Shown piece after piece: positions 33,439 to 42,456 of a stretch of DNA of 64,000 nucleotides; position 1 is the first letter of the stretch, and each line of letters begins with the position of its first letter. Origin of the DNA: Saccharospirillaceae bacterium (lineage in GTDB: Bacteria; Pseudomonadota; Gammaproteobacteria; Pseudomonadales; Oceanobacteraceae); the NCBI GenBank assembly GCA_022448365.1, contig JAKVCS010000003.1, positions 62,001 through 126,000 on the forward strand, given 5' to 3'. The notes under the pieces were generated by a model. That model saw only the letters and a list, made by a program, of their open reading frames with translations, searched no databases and was not told the DNA's origin. Both the position numbers and the translations under genes were made by a program.

Positions 33439-34422
33439 ATGGCTAATGTACTGGTTACAGGTTCGGCTGGATATGTCGCAGGATGGCTCATTCCTCAGTT
33501 GCTCAGAATGGGTCACCGAGTAGTGGGCTATGATTGTCTAAAATGCCCGAATCACTTAATAAATTCTGCAGGAATCGAATGGCATCAGGGGTTTTTGAGT
33601 GATCGTTCGCTGCTCGAACGGGTATTTGGTGGTGCTCGCCCCGACGTTTGTATTCACCTTGCCAAGCCTGCGGCAGAGCTGCTGGAGTCGTATACACCCG
33701 AGGAACGTCATCGTGAAATACAGGGGAGGGACTTGAGTGTTCGGGTGCTGCACACCTGTTTGGCGGATCAGCTGAATGTCTTCGAAACAGCGATTCGCTT
33801 CGGAAATATCCCTGTGTTGTTTGCTTCATCGGATTCAGTGTACGGGCCGAACAGTTCAACCAGTGTTTTGGAGAATGCGCAGCTTCAGCCAATCAGTATG
33901 AAAGGGCTATTTAATTTCTTTACCGAGCAATATGGACGCTTCTATGCTTTGCGCTACGGCATCAGCATAACGGCAATGCGTTTCTTCAATGTCTATGGAT
34001 TCTGGTTGGATGGTTGGCGTGGAGATGTAATCAGCCGCTTTTGCCAGGCAGCCTTAACGAATCAGAAGCTTGATGTATACGGCGATGGCAACCAGATCAG
34101 GGACTTTATTTACATTGAAGACGCAATTGCTGCAATTATTGCCCTGGCGTCGTCAGTCAAGCCAGGCTTCAGTGCTGTCAATATTTCAACTGGCGTTGGC
34201 ACAGAGCTGAATGAATTGGTGAGATTGGTCTGTTTGTTGACCGCAACTCCGTTCGAGGTTGTTAATCATCCCTTCAGGCCGGGAGATTTGAGTTGTGCCG
34301 TCGGCAATAACCAAAGGCTTGAAGCACTGGGGCTGAACCTTGTCAAAACGGAATTGGCAGAAGGGCTGCGTCGCACCATGAATGCTGCAGGTGTTATCAC
34401 GATGCGTCGCAGCCAGGCATAG
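33439..34422 (+). CDS. NAD-dependent epimerase/dehydratase-like protein lacking the Tyr-Lys pair
   Basis: 327 residues of the extended SDR fold. The nucleotide loop is VLVTGSAGYVAGWLIPQL. The strand with the catalytic Ser (FASSDSVYG) and the later MRFFNVYG and GDGNQIRDFIYIEDAI are normal for sugar epimerases. The segment that should read P-x-S-x-Y-x-x-x-K is instead PISMKGLFN, placing Lys and Asn where Tyr and Lys belong; the following Glu keeps the register. It is therefore probably not a standard epimerase. It may be a sensor, a partner subunit, or use another residue. It is led by a sigma-54 promoter. Confidence 0.82.
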   Translation: MANVLVTGSAGYVAGWLIPQLLRMGHRVVGYDCLKCPNHLINSAGIEWHQGFLSDRSLLERVFGGARPDVCIHLAKPAAELLESYTPEERHREIQGRDLSVRVLHTCLADQLNVFETAIRFGNIPVLFASSDSVYGPNSSTSVLENAQLQPISMKGLFNFFTEQYGRFYALRYGISITAMRFFNVYGFWLDGWRGDVISRFCQAALTNQKLDVYGDGNQIRDFIYIEDAIAAIIALASSVKPGFSAVNISTGVGTELNELVRLVCLLTATPFEVVNHPFRPGDLSCAVGNNQRLEALGLNLVKTELAEGLRRTMNAAGVITMRRSQA

Positions 34423-34427
34423 CGCTG

Positions 34428-35282
34428 TTAATCCCTCAGGGTTTCACAGCTCAGAAGTGTGTTTTCCAGTAATTTTGCACGGGTCATTGGGCCAACACCG
34501 CCGGGCACCGGTGTAATGAAACTTGCTCGCTCTGCGGCAGCGTCAAAGTCCACATCGCCAATCAGCTTGCCACTATCGAGTCGATTAATACCTACATCGA
34601 TTACGACCGCGCCGGGCTTAATCCATTCGCCTTTGACGATGCCTGGTTTTCCTACTGCAACAATTACGATGTCTGCTTGACTGACATGATGCTTCAGATC
34701 CTGCGTAAAGCGGTGACAGGTTGTAACTGTACAACCTTTAATAAGAAGCTCTAATCCCATTGGGCGACCAACGATGTTAGAGGCTCCGACAATGACCGCG
34801 TGCTGGCCTCGCACTGGTTCGCCGGTGCTGTTCAAAAGATCGACAATACCTGCTGGTGTGCAGGGCCGCAGTAGTGGAATTCTTTGTGCCAGGCGACCGA
34901 CATTAAATGGGTGGAAGCCATCCACGTCTTTCGTTGGCGCAATCCGCTCGAGGACCTCTGATGCCTCAAGCCCGTCCGGCAGTGGCAGTTGCACAAGGAT
35001 GCCGTCCACTTCGTTATCGTCATTCAGTTGGTCGATGAGGTTGAGTAATTCCTGTTGTGTGGTTGTTTCAGGCAGGTCGTACGCCTTGGATAGAATGCCT
35101 ACCTGCTGGCAATCTTTTCGCTTGTGAGATACGTATACTTCAGATGCCGGGTCGTTGCCGACGAGAACAACGGCGAGCCCTGGGGCTCTTAGGCCTTCAA
35201 TGGAGCGCTGTTCCACGCGTGCTTTTACGGACTCACGAATGGCAGCAGCAGCAGCCTTTCCGTCGATTAACTGAGCGGACAT
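34428..35282 (-). CDS. folD: Methylene-tetrahydrofolate dehydrogenase/cyclohydrolase
   Basis: 284 residues from the ATG at 35282 ([18 protein letters not shown]); the frame stays open further upstream, but the family length and N-terminus fit this start. Conserved parts are [14 protein letters not shown] with the catalytic lysine, [35 protein letters not shown] and [12 protein letters not shown] for [20 protein letters not shown] closes the protein. It makes 10-formyl-THF for purine synthesis. It is convergent with the epimerase-like gene, with 5 bases between the stops, so the accessory region ends sharply here. Confidence 0.97.
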   Translation of the reverse strand: MSAQLIDGKAAAAAIRESVKARVEQRSIEGLRAPGLAVVLVGNDPASEVYVSHKRKDCQQVGILSKAYDLPETTTQQELLNLIDQLNDDNEVDGILVQLPLPDGLEASEVLERIAPTKDVDGFHPFNVGRLAQRIPLLRPCTPAGIVDLLNSTGEPVRGQHAVIVGASNIVGRPMGLELLIKGCTVTTCHRFTQDLKHHVSQADIVIVAVGKPGIVKGEWIKPGAVVIDVGINRLDSGKLIGDVDFDAAAERASFITPVPGGVGPMTRAKLLENTLLSCETLRD

Positions 35283-35429
35283 AAATGGAGATATCCTGTG
35301 ACAAATTCTAAGAGCTGCGGATTTTCTCACGTGCGCCTGACAAAACAAAGATGCACTCTCACTAATAATTGCTGAAACAGGTTAAATACTGGGAAGCGAT
35401 TGTTTTTATTAATTTTTTTTAAAAAGGTG

Positions 35430-35458
35430 TTGACGGGTTAGGGGGTGATCTATACTAT
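35430..35458 (+). promoter_or_regulatory. Sigma-70 promoter of the tRNA cluster
   Basis: TTGACG at 35430-35435 with TACTAT at 35453-35458 (17-base spacer), or TATACT at 35451-35456 (15 bases). An A/T-rich tract precedes it, like an UP element, and GCGC follows the -10 box, as at stringently controlled stable-RNA promoters. tRNA-Pro starts about 40 bases later. Confidence 0.7.
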
Positions 35459-35499
35459 GCGCAGCCACTCAAGGGGTGAACGCCTTTTGAGAGGGAAAT

Positions 35500-35576
35500 C
35501 GGGGTATAGCGCAGTCTGGTAGCGCGCCTGCTTTGGGAGCAGGATGTCGGGAGTTCGAATCTCTCTACCCCGACCA
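35500..35576 (+). tRNA. tRNA-Pro (TGG)
   Basis: 77 bases including an encoded CCA. The acceptor stem CGGGGTA pairs with TACCCCG; the anticodon loop is TTTGGGA with TGG at 35534-35536; the T arm has GTTCGAATC. It begins with C, as bacterial tRNA-Pro does. It is the first of three tRNA genes in a row. Confidence 0.97.
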
Positions 35577-35603
35577 CTTGATTTAATACCGTCAAGTGGC
35601 CAT

Positions 35604-35680
35604 GCGCCCGTAGCTCAACTGGATAGAGCATCGGCCTTCTAAGCCGAGGGTTGCAGGTTCAAGCCCTGCCGGGCGCGCCA
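35604..35680 (+). tRNA. tRNA-Arg (TCT)
   Basis: 77 bases with encoded CCA. The acceptor GCGCCCG pairs with CGGGCGC. The anticodon stem TCGGC/GCCGA encloses CTTCTAA, with TCT at 35638-35640. The T arm has GTTCAAGCC. It lies 27 bases after tRNA-Pro. Confidence 0.97.
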
Positions 35681-35709
35681 ATATATTGGTGTTCCGTCAG
35701 TACAATGTG

Positions 35710-35785
35710 GTGGCCGTAGCTCAGTTGGTAGAGTCCAGGATTGTGATTCCTGTTGTCGCGGGTTCGATCCCCGTCGGCCACCCCA
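35710..35785 (+). tRNA. tRNA-His (GTG)
   Basis: 76 bases with encoded CCA; G35709 can serve as the extra G-1 that pairs with the discriminator C. The acceptor GTGGCCG pairs with CGGCCAC. The anticodon loop is TTGTGAT, with GTG at 35743-35745. It is the last of the Pro-Arg-His trio. Confidence 0.97.
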
Positions 35786-35953
35786 CTTCCCCTTTTTTTG
35801 ATCTTCTTTATTCCTCGTTTTCTCCAATACACTCACGATCAATCTTATGTTTTCTTCCTTAGTGTCGTTGCGTTATACTCCGCGACCTTCTGAATTTGTT
35901 GATGCTCAATAGTTTTGTGGCATCGTTTGTAAATTGTTGATTGAGAGGCATCT

Positions 35954-37279
35954 ATGCAAGTGTCCATTGAGACCACCACAGGTCTGGAACAGGTAATGAC
36001 CGCTGGTGTTCCGGCTGCTGAGGTTGAAGCGCAAGTAGTAAATGAATTAAAGCGCATTTCACAAAGCCAAAAAAATAACCCGGGGCCGGGTTTCCGTAAA
36101 GGCAAGCCTCTGCCTCCAAAAGTTGCGAAGCAGAAGTTCGGCAAGCAAGCGCGCGCTGAAGCTGTATATCAGCAAATGCAACAGTCTTTCTTCAAGGTTG
36201 TTCAGGACAAAGAGATCAAGCTTGCGGGCATGCCTAAGTTCGAACTGGTTGTGGATGAGGAAGGTAAAGATCTTGAATTCAAGGCAACCTTTGAAGTGTA
36301 CCCAGAAGTGAAGCTGGCTGATTTTGCTGCTATTGAAGTGGAGCAGCAGTCTGCAGAAGTGAATGATGCTGACCTGGAGACCATGGTTGAGACTCTTCGC
36401 AAGCAGCAGGCTCAATGGAGCCCCTCTGATGATGCGGCCACCGATGGCGATCAGTTGAATATTGATTTCGAAGGCTTTATCGACGGTGAAGCATTCGAGG
36501 GTGGTTCCGCTGAAGGTTATGGTCTGACATTGGGTTCGAACTCGATGATTCCAGGGTTTGAATCAGGTCTTGAGGGTGCTAAGTCTGGTGAAGAGAAGAC
36601 ACTGGATATCGCTTTCCCTGATGATTATCACAAAGAAGAGCTGAAAGGTAAGCCAGTTCAGTTCAAAGTTAAGGTTAATGAAGTCAAAAAGCCTGAGCTT
36701 CCGGAGCTTAATGAGGAGTTCTACAAGGCGTTTGGTGTAGAAACGTCCGATGAAGCCGAATTCCGTACTGAGATTCGTAAGAACATGGATCGTGAATTGG
36801 CCCGCGCAATTCGCACCTTAACCAAGCAGCAGGTTGTCACGGGTTTGGTAGAAGCCAACGAGGTTGAAGTACCAGCATCGCTTGTTGATCAGGAAATTGA
36901 TCGTCTGCGTCAGCAGGCTGTTCAGCAATTTGGTGGTGGTCAGGGTATGGATGCAAGCATGCTTCCTGCTGAGTTGTTCAAGGAGCAAGCTGAGAAGCGT
37001 GTGGTAATCGGGCTGCTGATGAATGCTGCCATTGAGGCCAATGATCTGACCCCATCTGATGAGAAGGTCGAGCAACTGATCGAAGAAGTTGCAGCGACTT
37101 ATCAGGATCCTGATCAGGTTCGTGAGTACTACAGCAGCAACCCGGAGCAGCGCTCTCAGGTTGAGGCAATGGCTTTGGAAGAGCAGGTTGTTGAGAAGGT
37201 TCTGGCTAGTGCAAAAGTTAGTCAAACCGAGACAACTTACGAAGAAATTATTCGTGCAGCGAACCAGCCAGCTCAATAA
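35954..37279 (+). CDS. tig: Trigger factor, ribosome-associated chaperone
   Basis: 441 residues, the family length. The N-terminal ribosome-binding signature is GPGFRKGKPLPPKV (about 40-53). The FKBP-type isomerase domain (about 150-240) has DQLNIDFEGFIDGEAFEGG and GSNSMIPGFESGLEGAKSGE. The C-terminal chaperone arms are acidic and helical. It binds the ribosome exit tunnel and shields nascent chains. A TATACT box at 35874-35879 is a possible promoter. The gene is closed by a terminator and followed by clpP-clpX-lon, the usual order in gammaproteobacteria. Confidence 0.97.
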   Translation: MQVSIETTTGLEQVMTAGVPAAEVEAQVVNELKRISQSQKNNPGPGFRKGKPLPPKVAKQKFGKQARAEAVYQQMQQSFFKVVQDKEIKLAGMPKFELVVDEEGKDLEFKATFEVYPEVKLADFAAIEVEQQSAEVNDADLETMVETLRKQQAQWSPSDDAATDGDQLNIDFEGFIDGEAFEGGSAEGYGLTLGSNSMIPGFESGLEGAKSGEEKTLDIAFPDDYHKEELKGKPVQFKVKVNEVKKPELPELNEEFYKAFGVETSDEAEFRTEIRKNMDRELARAIRTLTKQQVVTGLVEANEVEVPASLVDQEIDRLRQQAVQQFGGGQGMDASMLPAELFKEQAEKRVVIGLLMNAAIEANDLTPSDEKVEQLIEEVAATYQDPDQVREYYSSNPEQRSQVEAMALEEQVVEKVLASAKVSQTETTYEEIIRAANQPAQ

Positions 37280-37328
37280 GTTGTCTGTAGTAACTGACAT
37301 TTAGCCAATCAATGGCTAAACTTCTGGA

Positions 37329-37359
37329 CAGCCGTTATCCGTTGGATGCGGCTGTTTTT
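37329..37359 (+). terminator. Rho-independent terminator after tig
   Basis: The stem CAGCCG/CGGCTG (37329-37334 and 37349-37354) is followed by TTTTTG. It covers the false upstream ATG at 37346 in the clpP frame, which supports the later clpP start. Confidence 0.75.
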
Positions 37360-37399
37360 GTTAAAAAGAATACTCACAGATCAGGGAGTGCAGAGTCGA

Positions 37400-38026
37400 A
37401 TGATTGACTCCATTAAGCAGCAGTCAGACATTATCCAAGCCAGTGGTTTGGTTCCTATGGTGGTAGAACAGTCCGCTCGCGGTGAGCGTTCTTACGACAT
37501 CTATTCTCGACTCCTGAAGGAGCGGGTAATCTTTCTTGTTGGACCAGTAGAAGATCACATGGCCAATCTTGTGGTTGCTCAGTTACTGTTTCTGGAGTCC
37601 GAAAACCCTGATAAAGATATTCACCTGTACATTAATTCTCCAGGTGGTTCGGTGACTGCTGGTATGTCTATCTATGACACCATGCAGTTCATTAAGCCGG
37701 ATGTAAGTACCATGGTTATTGGTCAGGCTTGCAGTATGGGAGCCTTCCTGTTGGCCGCGGGTGCGCCAGGCAAGCGGTTCAGTGTTCCGAATTCTCGCGT
37801 TATGATTCATCAACCTAGTGGTGGCGCTCAGGGGCAAGCAACCGACATCCAGATTCAGGCTCAGAATATCCAAAACACCAAAGAGCAGCTGAACAGAATT
37901 TTGGCGTCTCATACGGGTCAGAGTTACGAGACAATTGCAGCGGATACTGAGCGAGATAACTTTATGGATGCTCATACTGCAATGGAATATGGCCTGATTG
38001 ATAAGGTACTGGAAAAGCGCAGCTAG
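37400..38026 (+). CDS. clpP: ATP-dependent Clp protease proteolytic subunit
   Basis: 208 residues from ATG 37400 (GGGAG upstream; the in-frame ATG at 37346 is inside the tig terminator). It has a short propeptide and then [20 protein letters not shown]. The catalytic Ser112 is in [14 protein letters not shown], His137 in MIHQPSGG, and the family Asp in the ERDNFMDA region. It forms the tetradecameric protease chamber used by ClpX, encoded 82 bases downstream. Confidence 0.97.
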   Translation: MIDSIKQQSDIIQASGLVPMVVEQSARGERSYDIYSRLLKERVIFLVGPVEDHMANLVVAQLLFLESENPDKDIHLYINSPGGSVTAGMSIYDTMQFIKPDVSTMVIGQACSMGAFLLAAGAPGKRFSVPNSRVMIHQPSGGAQGQATDIQIQAQNIQNTKEQLNRILASHTGQSYETIAADTERDNFMDAHTAMEYGLIDKVLEKRS

Positions 38027-38108
38027 CGAAGGAACACTCTGTTAGCTTGAAAGTTAAGGCAAAAAGAGAGATCTTTTTGAAAGTAGATATAGAGAACGAG
38101 GCAGTCGA

Positions 38109-39395
38109 ATGACCGACGATACAAAAGGCAAGAGCGACGATAATGGCAAATTGCTGTATTGCTCTTTTTGCGGCAAAAGTCAGCATGAAGTCAGAAAGCT
38201 GATCGCCGGGCCATCGGTATTCATCTGTGATGAGTGTGTTGATCTGTGCAACGATATAATTCGTGAAGAAGTACAGGAAGCCGAAAGTAAGAGCAGTAGT
38301 GATAGCTTGCCAACGCCGCAGGAAATCAAGGCGACTCTCGATGAATACGTAATTGGTCAGGATAAGGCAAAAGTTGTTCTTGCGGTGGCGGTTTACAACC
38401 ATTACAAGCGACTCCAGTTTGGTGGCAGTAAGGGCGAAGTCGAACTATCAAAGAGCAATATTCTGCTTATTGGTCCAACAGGTAGCGGTAAAACGCTGCT
38501 TGCAGAAACACTGGCTCGCCTACTGAATGTTCCTTTCACAATCGCAGACGCAACAACGCTGACGGAAGCTGGGTATGTTGGCGAAGATGTAGAAAACATC
38601 ATTCAGAAACTGCTGCAGAAGTGCGATTACGATGTCGATAAGGCGCAGCGTGGTATTGTCTACATTGACGAGATTGATAAGATTTCGAGAAAGTCTGACA
38701 ATCCATCCATCACTCGAGATGTGTCGGGTGAGGGTGTTCAGCAAGCGCTGTTAAAACTGATCGAGGGTACGGTTGCATCGGTTCCTCCGCAGGGCGGTAG
38801 GAAACATCCGCAGCAGGAATTCCTGCAGGTTGATACTTCTAATATCCTGTTTATTTGTGGCGGTGCGTTTGCTGGCCTTGATCAGATCATTCGTGACCGA
38901 TCAGAGAAAAGCAGTATTGGTTTCTCTGCTACTGTCAAAGGTAAAGAGGACGAGAGAGCTGTTGGCGATGTGCTGCGTGATATCGAGTCTGGCGATCTTG
39001 TGAAATACGGATTGATTCCCGAGTTCATCGGACGACTTCCTATGGTGGCAACTCTCGACGAGCTTGATCGTGACGCACTCGTGAGGATTCTGACTGAACC
39101 TAAAAACTCCCTGATACGGCAGTATGAAAAGCTGTTCGAGATGGAGTCCGTCGAGCTTGAATTCCGAAATACTGCACTTGAGGCTGTTGCGGAATTGGCA
39201 ATGGAGCGTAAAACCGGTGCGCGTGGTCTGCGCTCAATAATGGAGGGGGCATTGTTAGAAACAATGTATCGCATCCCTTCAGAGCAGCATGTTGCTAAAG
39301 TGGTTGTTGAGGAATCGGTAATCACGTCGGATGCCGAGCCGCTGGTGATCTACGAAAGCAGTGATGTGGGCAAAGTCTCACCTGATGACGACTGA
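38109..39395 (+). CDS. clpX: Clp protease ATP-binding unfoldase
   Basis: 428 residues. The N-terminal zinc finger has [10 protein letters not shown] and [10 protein letters not shown] (four Cys). The AAA+ core has Walker [17 protein letters not shown], then [10 protein letters not shown], Walker [12 protein letters not shown], and the sensor region [11 protein letters not shown]. The ClpP-contacting loop lies in the [11 protein letters not shown] stretch. It unfolds tagged proteins and feeds them to ClpP. It is transcribed with clpP and closed by a strong terminator. Confidence 0.98.
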   Translation: MTDDTKGKSDDNGKLLYCSFCGKSQHEVRKLIAGPSVFICDECVDLCNDIIREEVQEAESKSSSDSLPTPQEIKATLDEYVIGQDKAKVVLAVAVYNHYKRLQFGGSKGEVELSKSNILLIGPTGSGKTLLAETLARLLNVPFTIADATTLTEAGYVGEDVENIIQKLLQKCDYDVDKAQRGIVYIDEIDKISRKSDNPSITRDVSGEGVQQALLKLIEGTVASVPPQGGRKHPQQEFLQVDTSNILFICGGAFAGLDQIIRDRSEKSSIGFSATVKGKEDERAVGDVLRDIESGDLVKYGLIPEFIGRLPMVATLDELDRDALVRILTEPKNSLIRQYEKLFEMESVELEFRNTALEAVAELAMERKTGARGLRSIMEGALLETMYRIPSEQHVAKVVVEESVITSDAEPLVIYESSDVGKVSPDDD

Positions 39396-39412
39396 ACGCC
39401 GATTAATTACTG

Positions 39413-39449
39413 AACAACAAAAGGAGCCTCGGCTCCTTTTGTTGTTTTT
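39413..39449 (+). terminator. Strong terminator after clpX
   Basis: A perfect 16-base stem (39413-39428 with 39431-39446, GGAGCC/GGCTCC at its tip) with a two-base loop runs into TTTTT. The A tract on the left arm would let it work on both strands. Confidence 0.92.
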
Positions 39450-39452
39450 AGC

Positions 39453-39482
39453 CTTGTATTTATAACTGCCAATCCCCACTAT
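39453..39482 (+). promoter_or_regulatory. Sigma-32 (heat shock) promoter of lon
   Basis: CTTGTA at 39453-39458 and CCCCACTAT at 39474-39482 are separated by 15 bases. They match CTTGAA and CCCCATNT of sigma-32 promoters. It lies about 37 bases before lon, a known heat-shock gene. Confidence 0.72.
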
Positions 39483-39518
39483 CAAAGTAAGTATCGATAA
39501 AAGTAGAGTCAGATATCT

Positions 39519-41909
39519 ATGTCCACTGAAATATTGCCATTACTACCATTGCGCGATGTTGTTGTTTTCCCAGCAATGGTCATTCCTTTGTTTGTGGGTC
39601 GTGAAAAATCAATTAATGCGCTTGAAGAAGCCATGGCTTCAGACAAGCGTATTATGCTCGTGGCGCAAACCGATGCATCAGATGATGAACCGGGCATTGA
39701 AGATATGCACTCTGTAGGTACCATTGCAACCATCCTGCAGTTGCTCAAACTTCCTGATGGTACGGTTAAAGTTTTGGTTGAGGGTGAGTCCCGGGCCATC
39801 ATGAAGTCCCTTATTGACGAAGAAGAGCTTTTCCGTGGCGAAATTGCGGAAGAGCAGGGACTCGATTTGCCTGAGCGTGAAAATGAAGTGCTCGTTCGCT
39901 CGTTGACTGGGAATTTTGAGCAGTATGTTCAGCTTTCAAAAAAGGTGCCTGGGGAGGTTTTGTCAACGATCTCAGGCATTGAAGATGCAAGTCGTCTGGC
40001 TGATACCATTGCGGCGCACATTTCGCTCAAATTAGATGAAAAGCAAAATGTGTTGGAAATGACAGATGTGAAGCTTCGGGTTGAACACCTGATGGAACTC
40101 ATGGAATCTGAAATCGATTTATTAAAAGTCGAGAAGCGCATTCGCGGACGCGTTAAGAAACAAATGGAGAAGAGTCAGCGCGAGTATTATCTGAATGAGC
40201 AAATGAAAGCCATTCAGAAAGAGCTCGGTGAAAGTGAAGATGGTTCTAACGAGTTCGACGAGCTCAATCAAAAGATTGAACAGTCTGGTATGACCAAGGA
40301 GGCTCGCGAAAAAGCGGAGTCTGAAATGAAGAAGCTGCGGATGATGTCTCCGATGTCTGCGGAAGCTTCAGTGGTGAGAGGCTATCTTGACTGGCTGGTA
40401 AATCTGCCCTGGAAGAAACGCAGCCGCGTTAGCCATGATTTGGCAAAAGCTGAAGAAATCCTGAATGCTGATCATTACGGCCTGGAAGAGGTGAAGGAGC
40501 GTATTCTGGAATACCTGGCAGTGCAGAATCGCGTTAAGAAAGTGCGTGGTGCTGTTTTGTGTCTGGTTGGCCCGCCGGGGGTTGGCAAAACGTCATTGGG
40601 TAAGTCTATTGCGCGAGCAACGAATCGTAAATTTATTCGAATGGCTCTTGGCGGAGTTCGCGATGAAGCTGAGATTCGCGGCCACAGAAGAACATACATC
40701 GGCTCTATGCCCGGTAAGCTCGTCCAGAAAATGTCTAAGGTTGGCGTTAAGAATCCGTTGTTCCTGTTCGACGAGATCGACAAAATGGGAATGGATCATC
40801 GTGGTGATCCTGCCTCGGCATTGCTCGAGGTGTTAGATCCTGAACAGAATAGTACTTTTGCTGATCACTATCTCGAGGTGGATTACGATCTTTCGGATGT
40901 CATGTTTGTTTGTACGTCCAACAGTATGGATATGCCTGGTCCGTTGCTCGATCGTATGGAGGTCATACGTATTCCAGGGTACACGGAGGACGAAAAAGTC
41001 AACATTGCCAAACGGTATTTGTTGCCTAAGCAAGTCAAGCAGAATGGCCTGAAAGACAATGAGTTTTCACTGAGTGATGAGCGACTAAAAGACATCATCC
41101 GCCACTACACCCGAGAAGCGGGGGTTCGTGGTCTGGAGCGTGAGATAGCCAAGCTGTGTCGTCGTGTTGTTAAAGCTAATATTCTTGAGTCCAATCAAAC
41201 AACCCGAGAAATCAGCGAAGAGTTATTGCAGGAATACCTCGGTGTTCACAAGTTTCGCTATGGTCTGGCGGGTGCTCAAAACGAAGTTGGCCAGGTTACA
41301 GGTCTTGCGTGGACATCAGTTGGTGGAGAGCTGCTTACGCTTGAGTCTGCTGCAACACCAGGTAAGGGGCGTATTGTGAAAACCGGCTCTTTGGGTGATG
41401 TCATGCAGGAATCCATTCAGGCGGCGCTCACGGTGGTGCGCAGTCGCTCTGCAGGTATGGGGATTGCGCAAGACTATTTCGAAAAACATGACCTTCATGT
41501 TCATGTGCCCGAAGGTGCAACGCCAAAGGATGGCCCGAGTGCGGGTATTGGTATGGCAACCGCGCTGGTATCGGTTATGACCGGTATCCCGGTGAGAGCC
41601 GATGTTGCGATGACGGGTGAGATAACCCTTCGCGGCAAGGTGTTGGCAATTGGCGGTTTAAAAGAGAAGCTTCTGGCGGCGCATCGTGGTGGTATAAAGA
41701 CGGTGGTGATTCCGAAAGAAAATGAAAAAGACTTGCGTGACATTCCGGAAAACATCAAGGCAGACCTGAAAATTGTCGCTGTAGATTGGATAGACGAAGT
41801 GCTTGATCTGGCTTTGGAGCAAAAACCTGATGGTGTATTGGCTGAGATTAATACGGCAGATGATGCCACGCCATCTTCGGAAGAAAAAACTAGGCCAAGT
41901 ACCCACTAA
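39519..41909 (+). CDS. lon: ATP-dependent protease La
   Basis: 796 residues. The substrate-binding N-domain starts LPLLPLRDVVVFPAMVIPL. The AAA+ domain has Walker A GPPGVGKTSLGKSIA and Walker B NPLFLFDEIDKMG. The protease domain has catalytic Ser674 in PKDGPSAGIGMA and Lys717 in GGLKEKLLAAHRGG. The tail after residue 775 is variable and polar. It degrades damaged and regulatory proteins in the cytoplasm. A sigma-32-like promoter precedes it. It sits between clpX and the HU gene, the usual order. Confidence 0.98.
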   Translation: MSTEILPLLPLRDVVVFPAMVIPLFVGREKSINALEEAMASDKRIMLVAQTDASDDEPGIEDMHSVGTIATILQLLKLPDGTVKVLVEGESRAIMKSLIDEEELFRGEIAEEQGLDLPERENEVLVRSLTGNFEQYVQLSKKVPGEVLSTISGIEDASRLADTIAAHISLKLDEKQNVLEMTDVKLRVEHLMELMESEIDLLKVEKRIRGRVKKQMEKSQREYYLNEQMKAIQKELGESEDGSNEFDELNQKIEQSGMTKEAREKAESEMKKLRMMSPMSAEASVVRGYLDWLVNLPWKKRSRVSHDLAKAEEILNADHYGLEEVKERILEYLAVQNRVKKVRGAVLCLVGPPGVGKTSLGKSIARATNRKFIRMALGGVRDEAEIRGHRRTYIGSMPGKLVQKMSKVGVKNPLFLFDEIDKMGMDHRGDPASALLEVLDPEQNSTFADHYLEVDYDLSDVMFVCTSNSMDMPGPLLDRMEVIRIPGYTEDEKVNIAKRYLLPKQVKQNGLKDNEFSLSDERLKDIIRHYTREAGVRGLEREIAKLCRRVVKANILESNQTTREISEELLQEYLGVHKFRYGLAGAQNEVGQVTGLAWTSVGGELLTLESAATPGKGRIVKTGSLGDVMQESIQAALTVVRSRSAGMGIAQDYFEKHDLHVHVPEGATPKDGPSAGIGMATALVSVMTGIPVRADVAMTGEITLRGKVLAIGGLKEKLLAAHRGGIKTVVIPKENEKDLRDIPENIKADLKIVAVDWIDEVLDLALEQKPDGVLAEINTADDATPSSEEKTRPSTH

Positions 41910-41916
41910 GGTTGCT

Positions 41917-41945
41917 TGACGGTATAAGGGCTTGTTGGTATAAAT
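41917..41945 (+). promoter_or_regulatory. Sigma-70 promoter of hupB
   Basis: TTGACG (41917-41922), a 17-base spacer, and TATAAA (41940-41945). It lies 8 bases after the lon stop and about 85 bases before the HU start. Confidence 0.7.
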
Positions 41946-42030
41946 CACGGCTCTTAATAATTTTTTGATTAGCGATCACCCATTCGCATAACAAGAATTG
42001 ACAACTGCGCACAGAGTAAGGGGATTAAGT

Positions 42031-42303
42031 GTGAACAAGTCTGAATTGATCGACGCTATTGCAGCATCCGCCGACATTCCAAAAGCCGCTGCCGGCCGTG
42101 CTTTAGACGCCATGATTGATAGTATTGGTGGTGCTCTAAAGGAAGGTGATCAGGTAGCTCTCGTTGGTTTTGGTACCTTTCAGGTAAAAGAGCGTGCAGC
42201 CCGTACTGGCCGTAACCCTCAAACTGGTGAGCCTATTGAAATTAAAGCAGCCAAAGTGCCAAGCTTTAAGCCTGGTAAGGCTCTGAAGGACGCGGTTAAC
42301 TAA
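42031..42303 (+). CDS. hupB: DNA-binding protein HU-beta
   Basis: 90 residues from GTG 42031, with AAGGGGA about 6 bases upstream; this start gives the canonical opening [10 protein letters not shown]. Signature parts are [20 protein letters not shown] and [21 protein letters not shown], the beta arm that bends DNA with its Pro. It compacts and bends the chromosome as a dimer. tRNA-Asp follows 8 bases after the stop and probably shares the transcript. Confidence 0.97.
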   Translation: MNKSELIDAIAASADIPKAAAGRALDAMIDSIGGALKEGDQVALVGFGTFQVKERAARTGRNPQTGEPIEIKAAKVPSFKPGKALKDAVN

Positions 42304-42311
42304 AGAAATTC

Positions 42312-42388
42312 GGACCGGTAGTTCAGTTGGTTAGAATACCGGCCTGTCACGCCGGGGGTCGCGGGTTCGAGTCCCGTCCGGTCCGCCA
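42312..42388 (+). tRNA. tRNA-Asp (GTC)
   Basis: 77 bases with encoded CCA. The acceptor GGACCGG pairs with CCGGTCC. The anticodon stem CCGGC/GCCGG encloses CTGTCAC, with GTC at 42346-42348. The T arm has GTTCGAGTC. It lies between hupB and ppiD. Confidence 0.97.
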
Positions 42389-42392
42389 AATT

Positions 42393-42421
42393 AAAAGCGC
42401 ATCGACTGATGCGCTTTTTTT
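42393..42421 (+). terminator. Terminator after tRNA-Asp
   Basis: An 11-base stem (42393-42403 with 42408-42418, AAAAGCGCATC/GATGCGCTTTT) with loop GACT, then a run of seven T starting inside the stem. Confidence 0.9.
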
Positions 42422-42456
42422 GTGACAACGAGCTTAAAAAATAATTTGGAGTAAGC

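Noticed and set aside
35639-35842. Open frame on the minus strand across tRNA-Arg and tRNA-His
   Set aside because: It is the complement of two tRNA genes and has no protein-like features.
37346-37399. Longer clpP start at 37346
   Set aside because: It lies inside the tig terminator hairpin and lacks a ribosome site; 37400 gives the family length.
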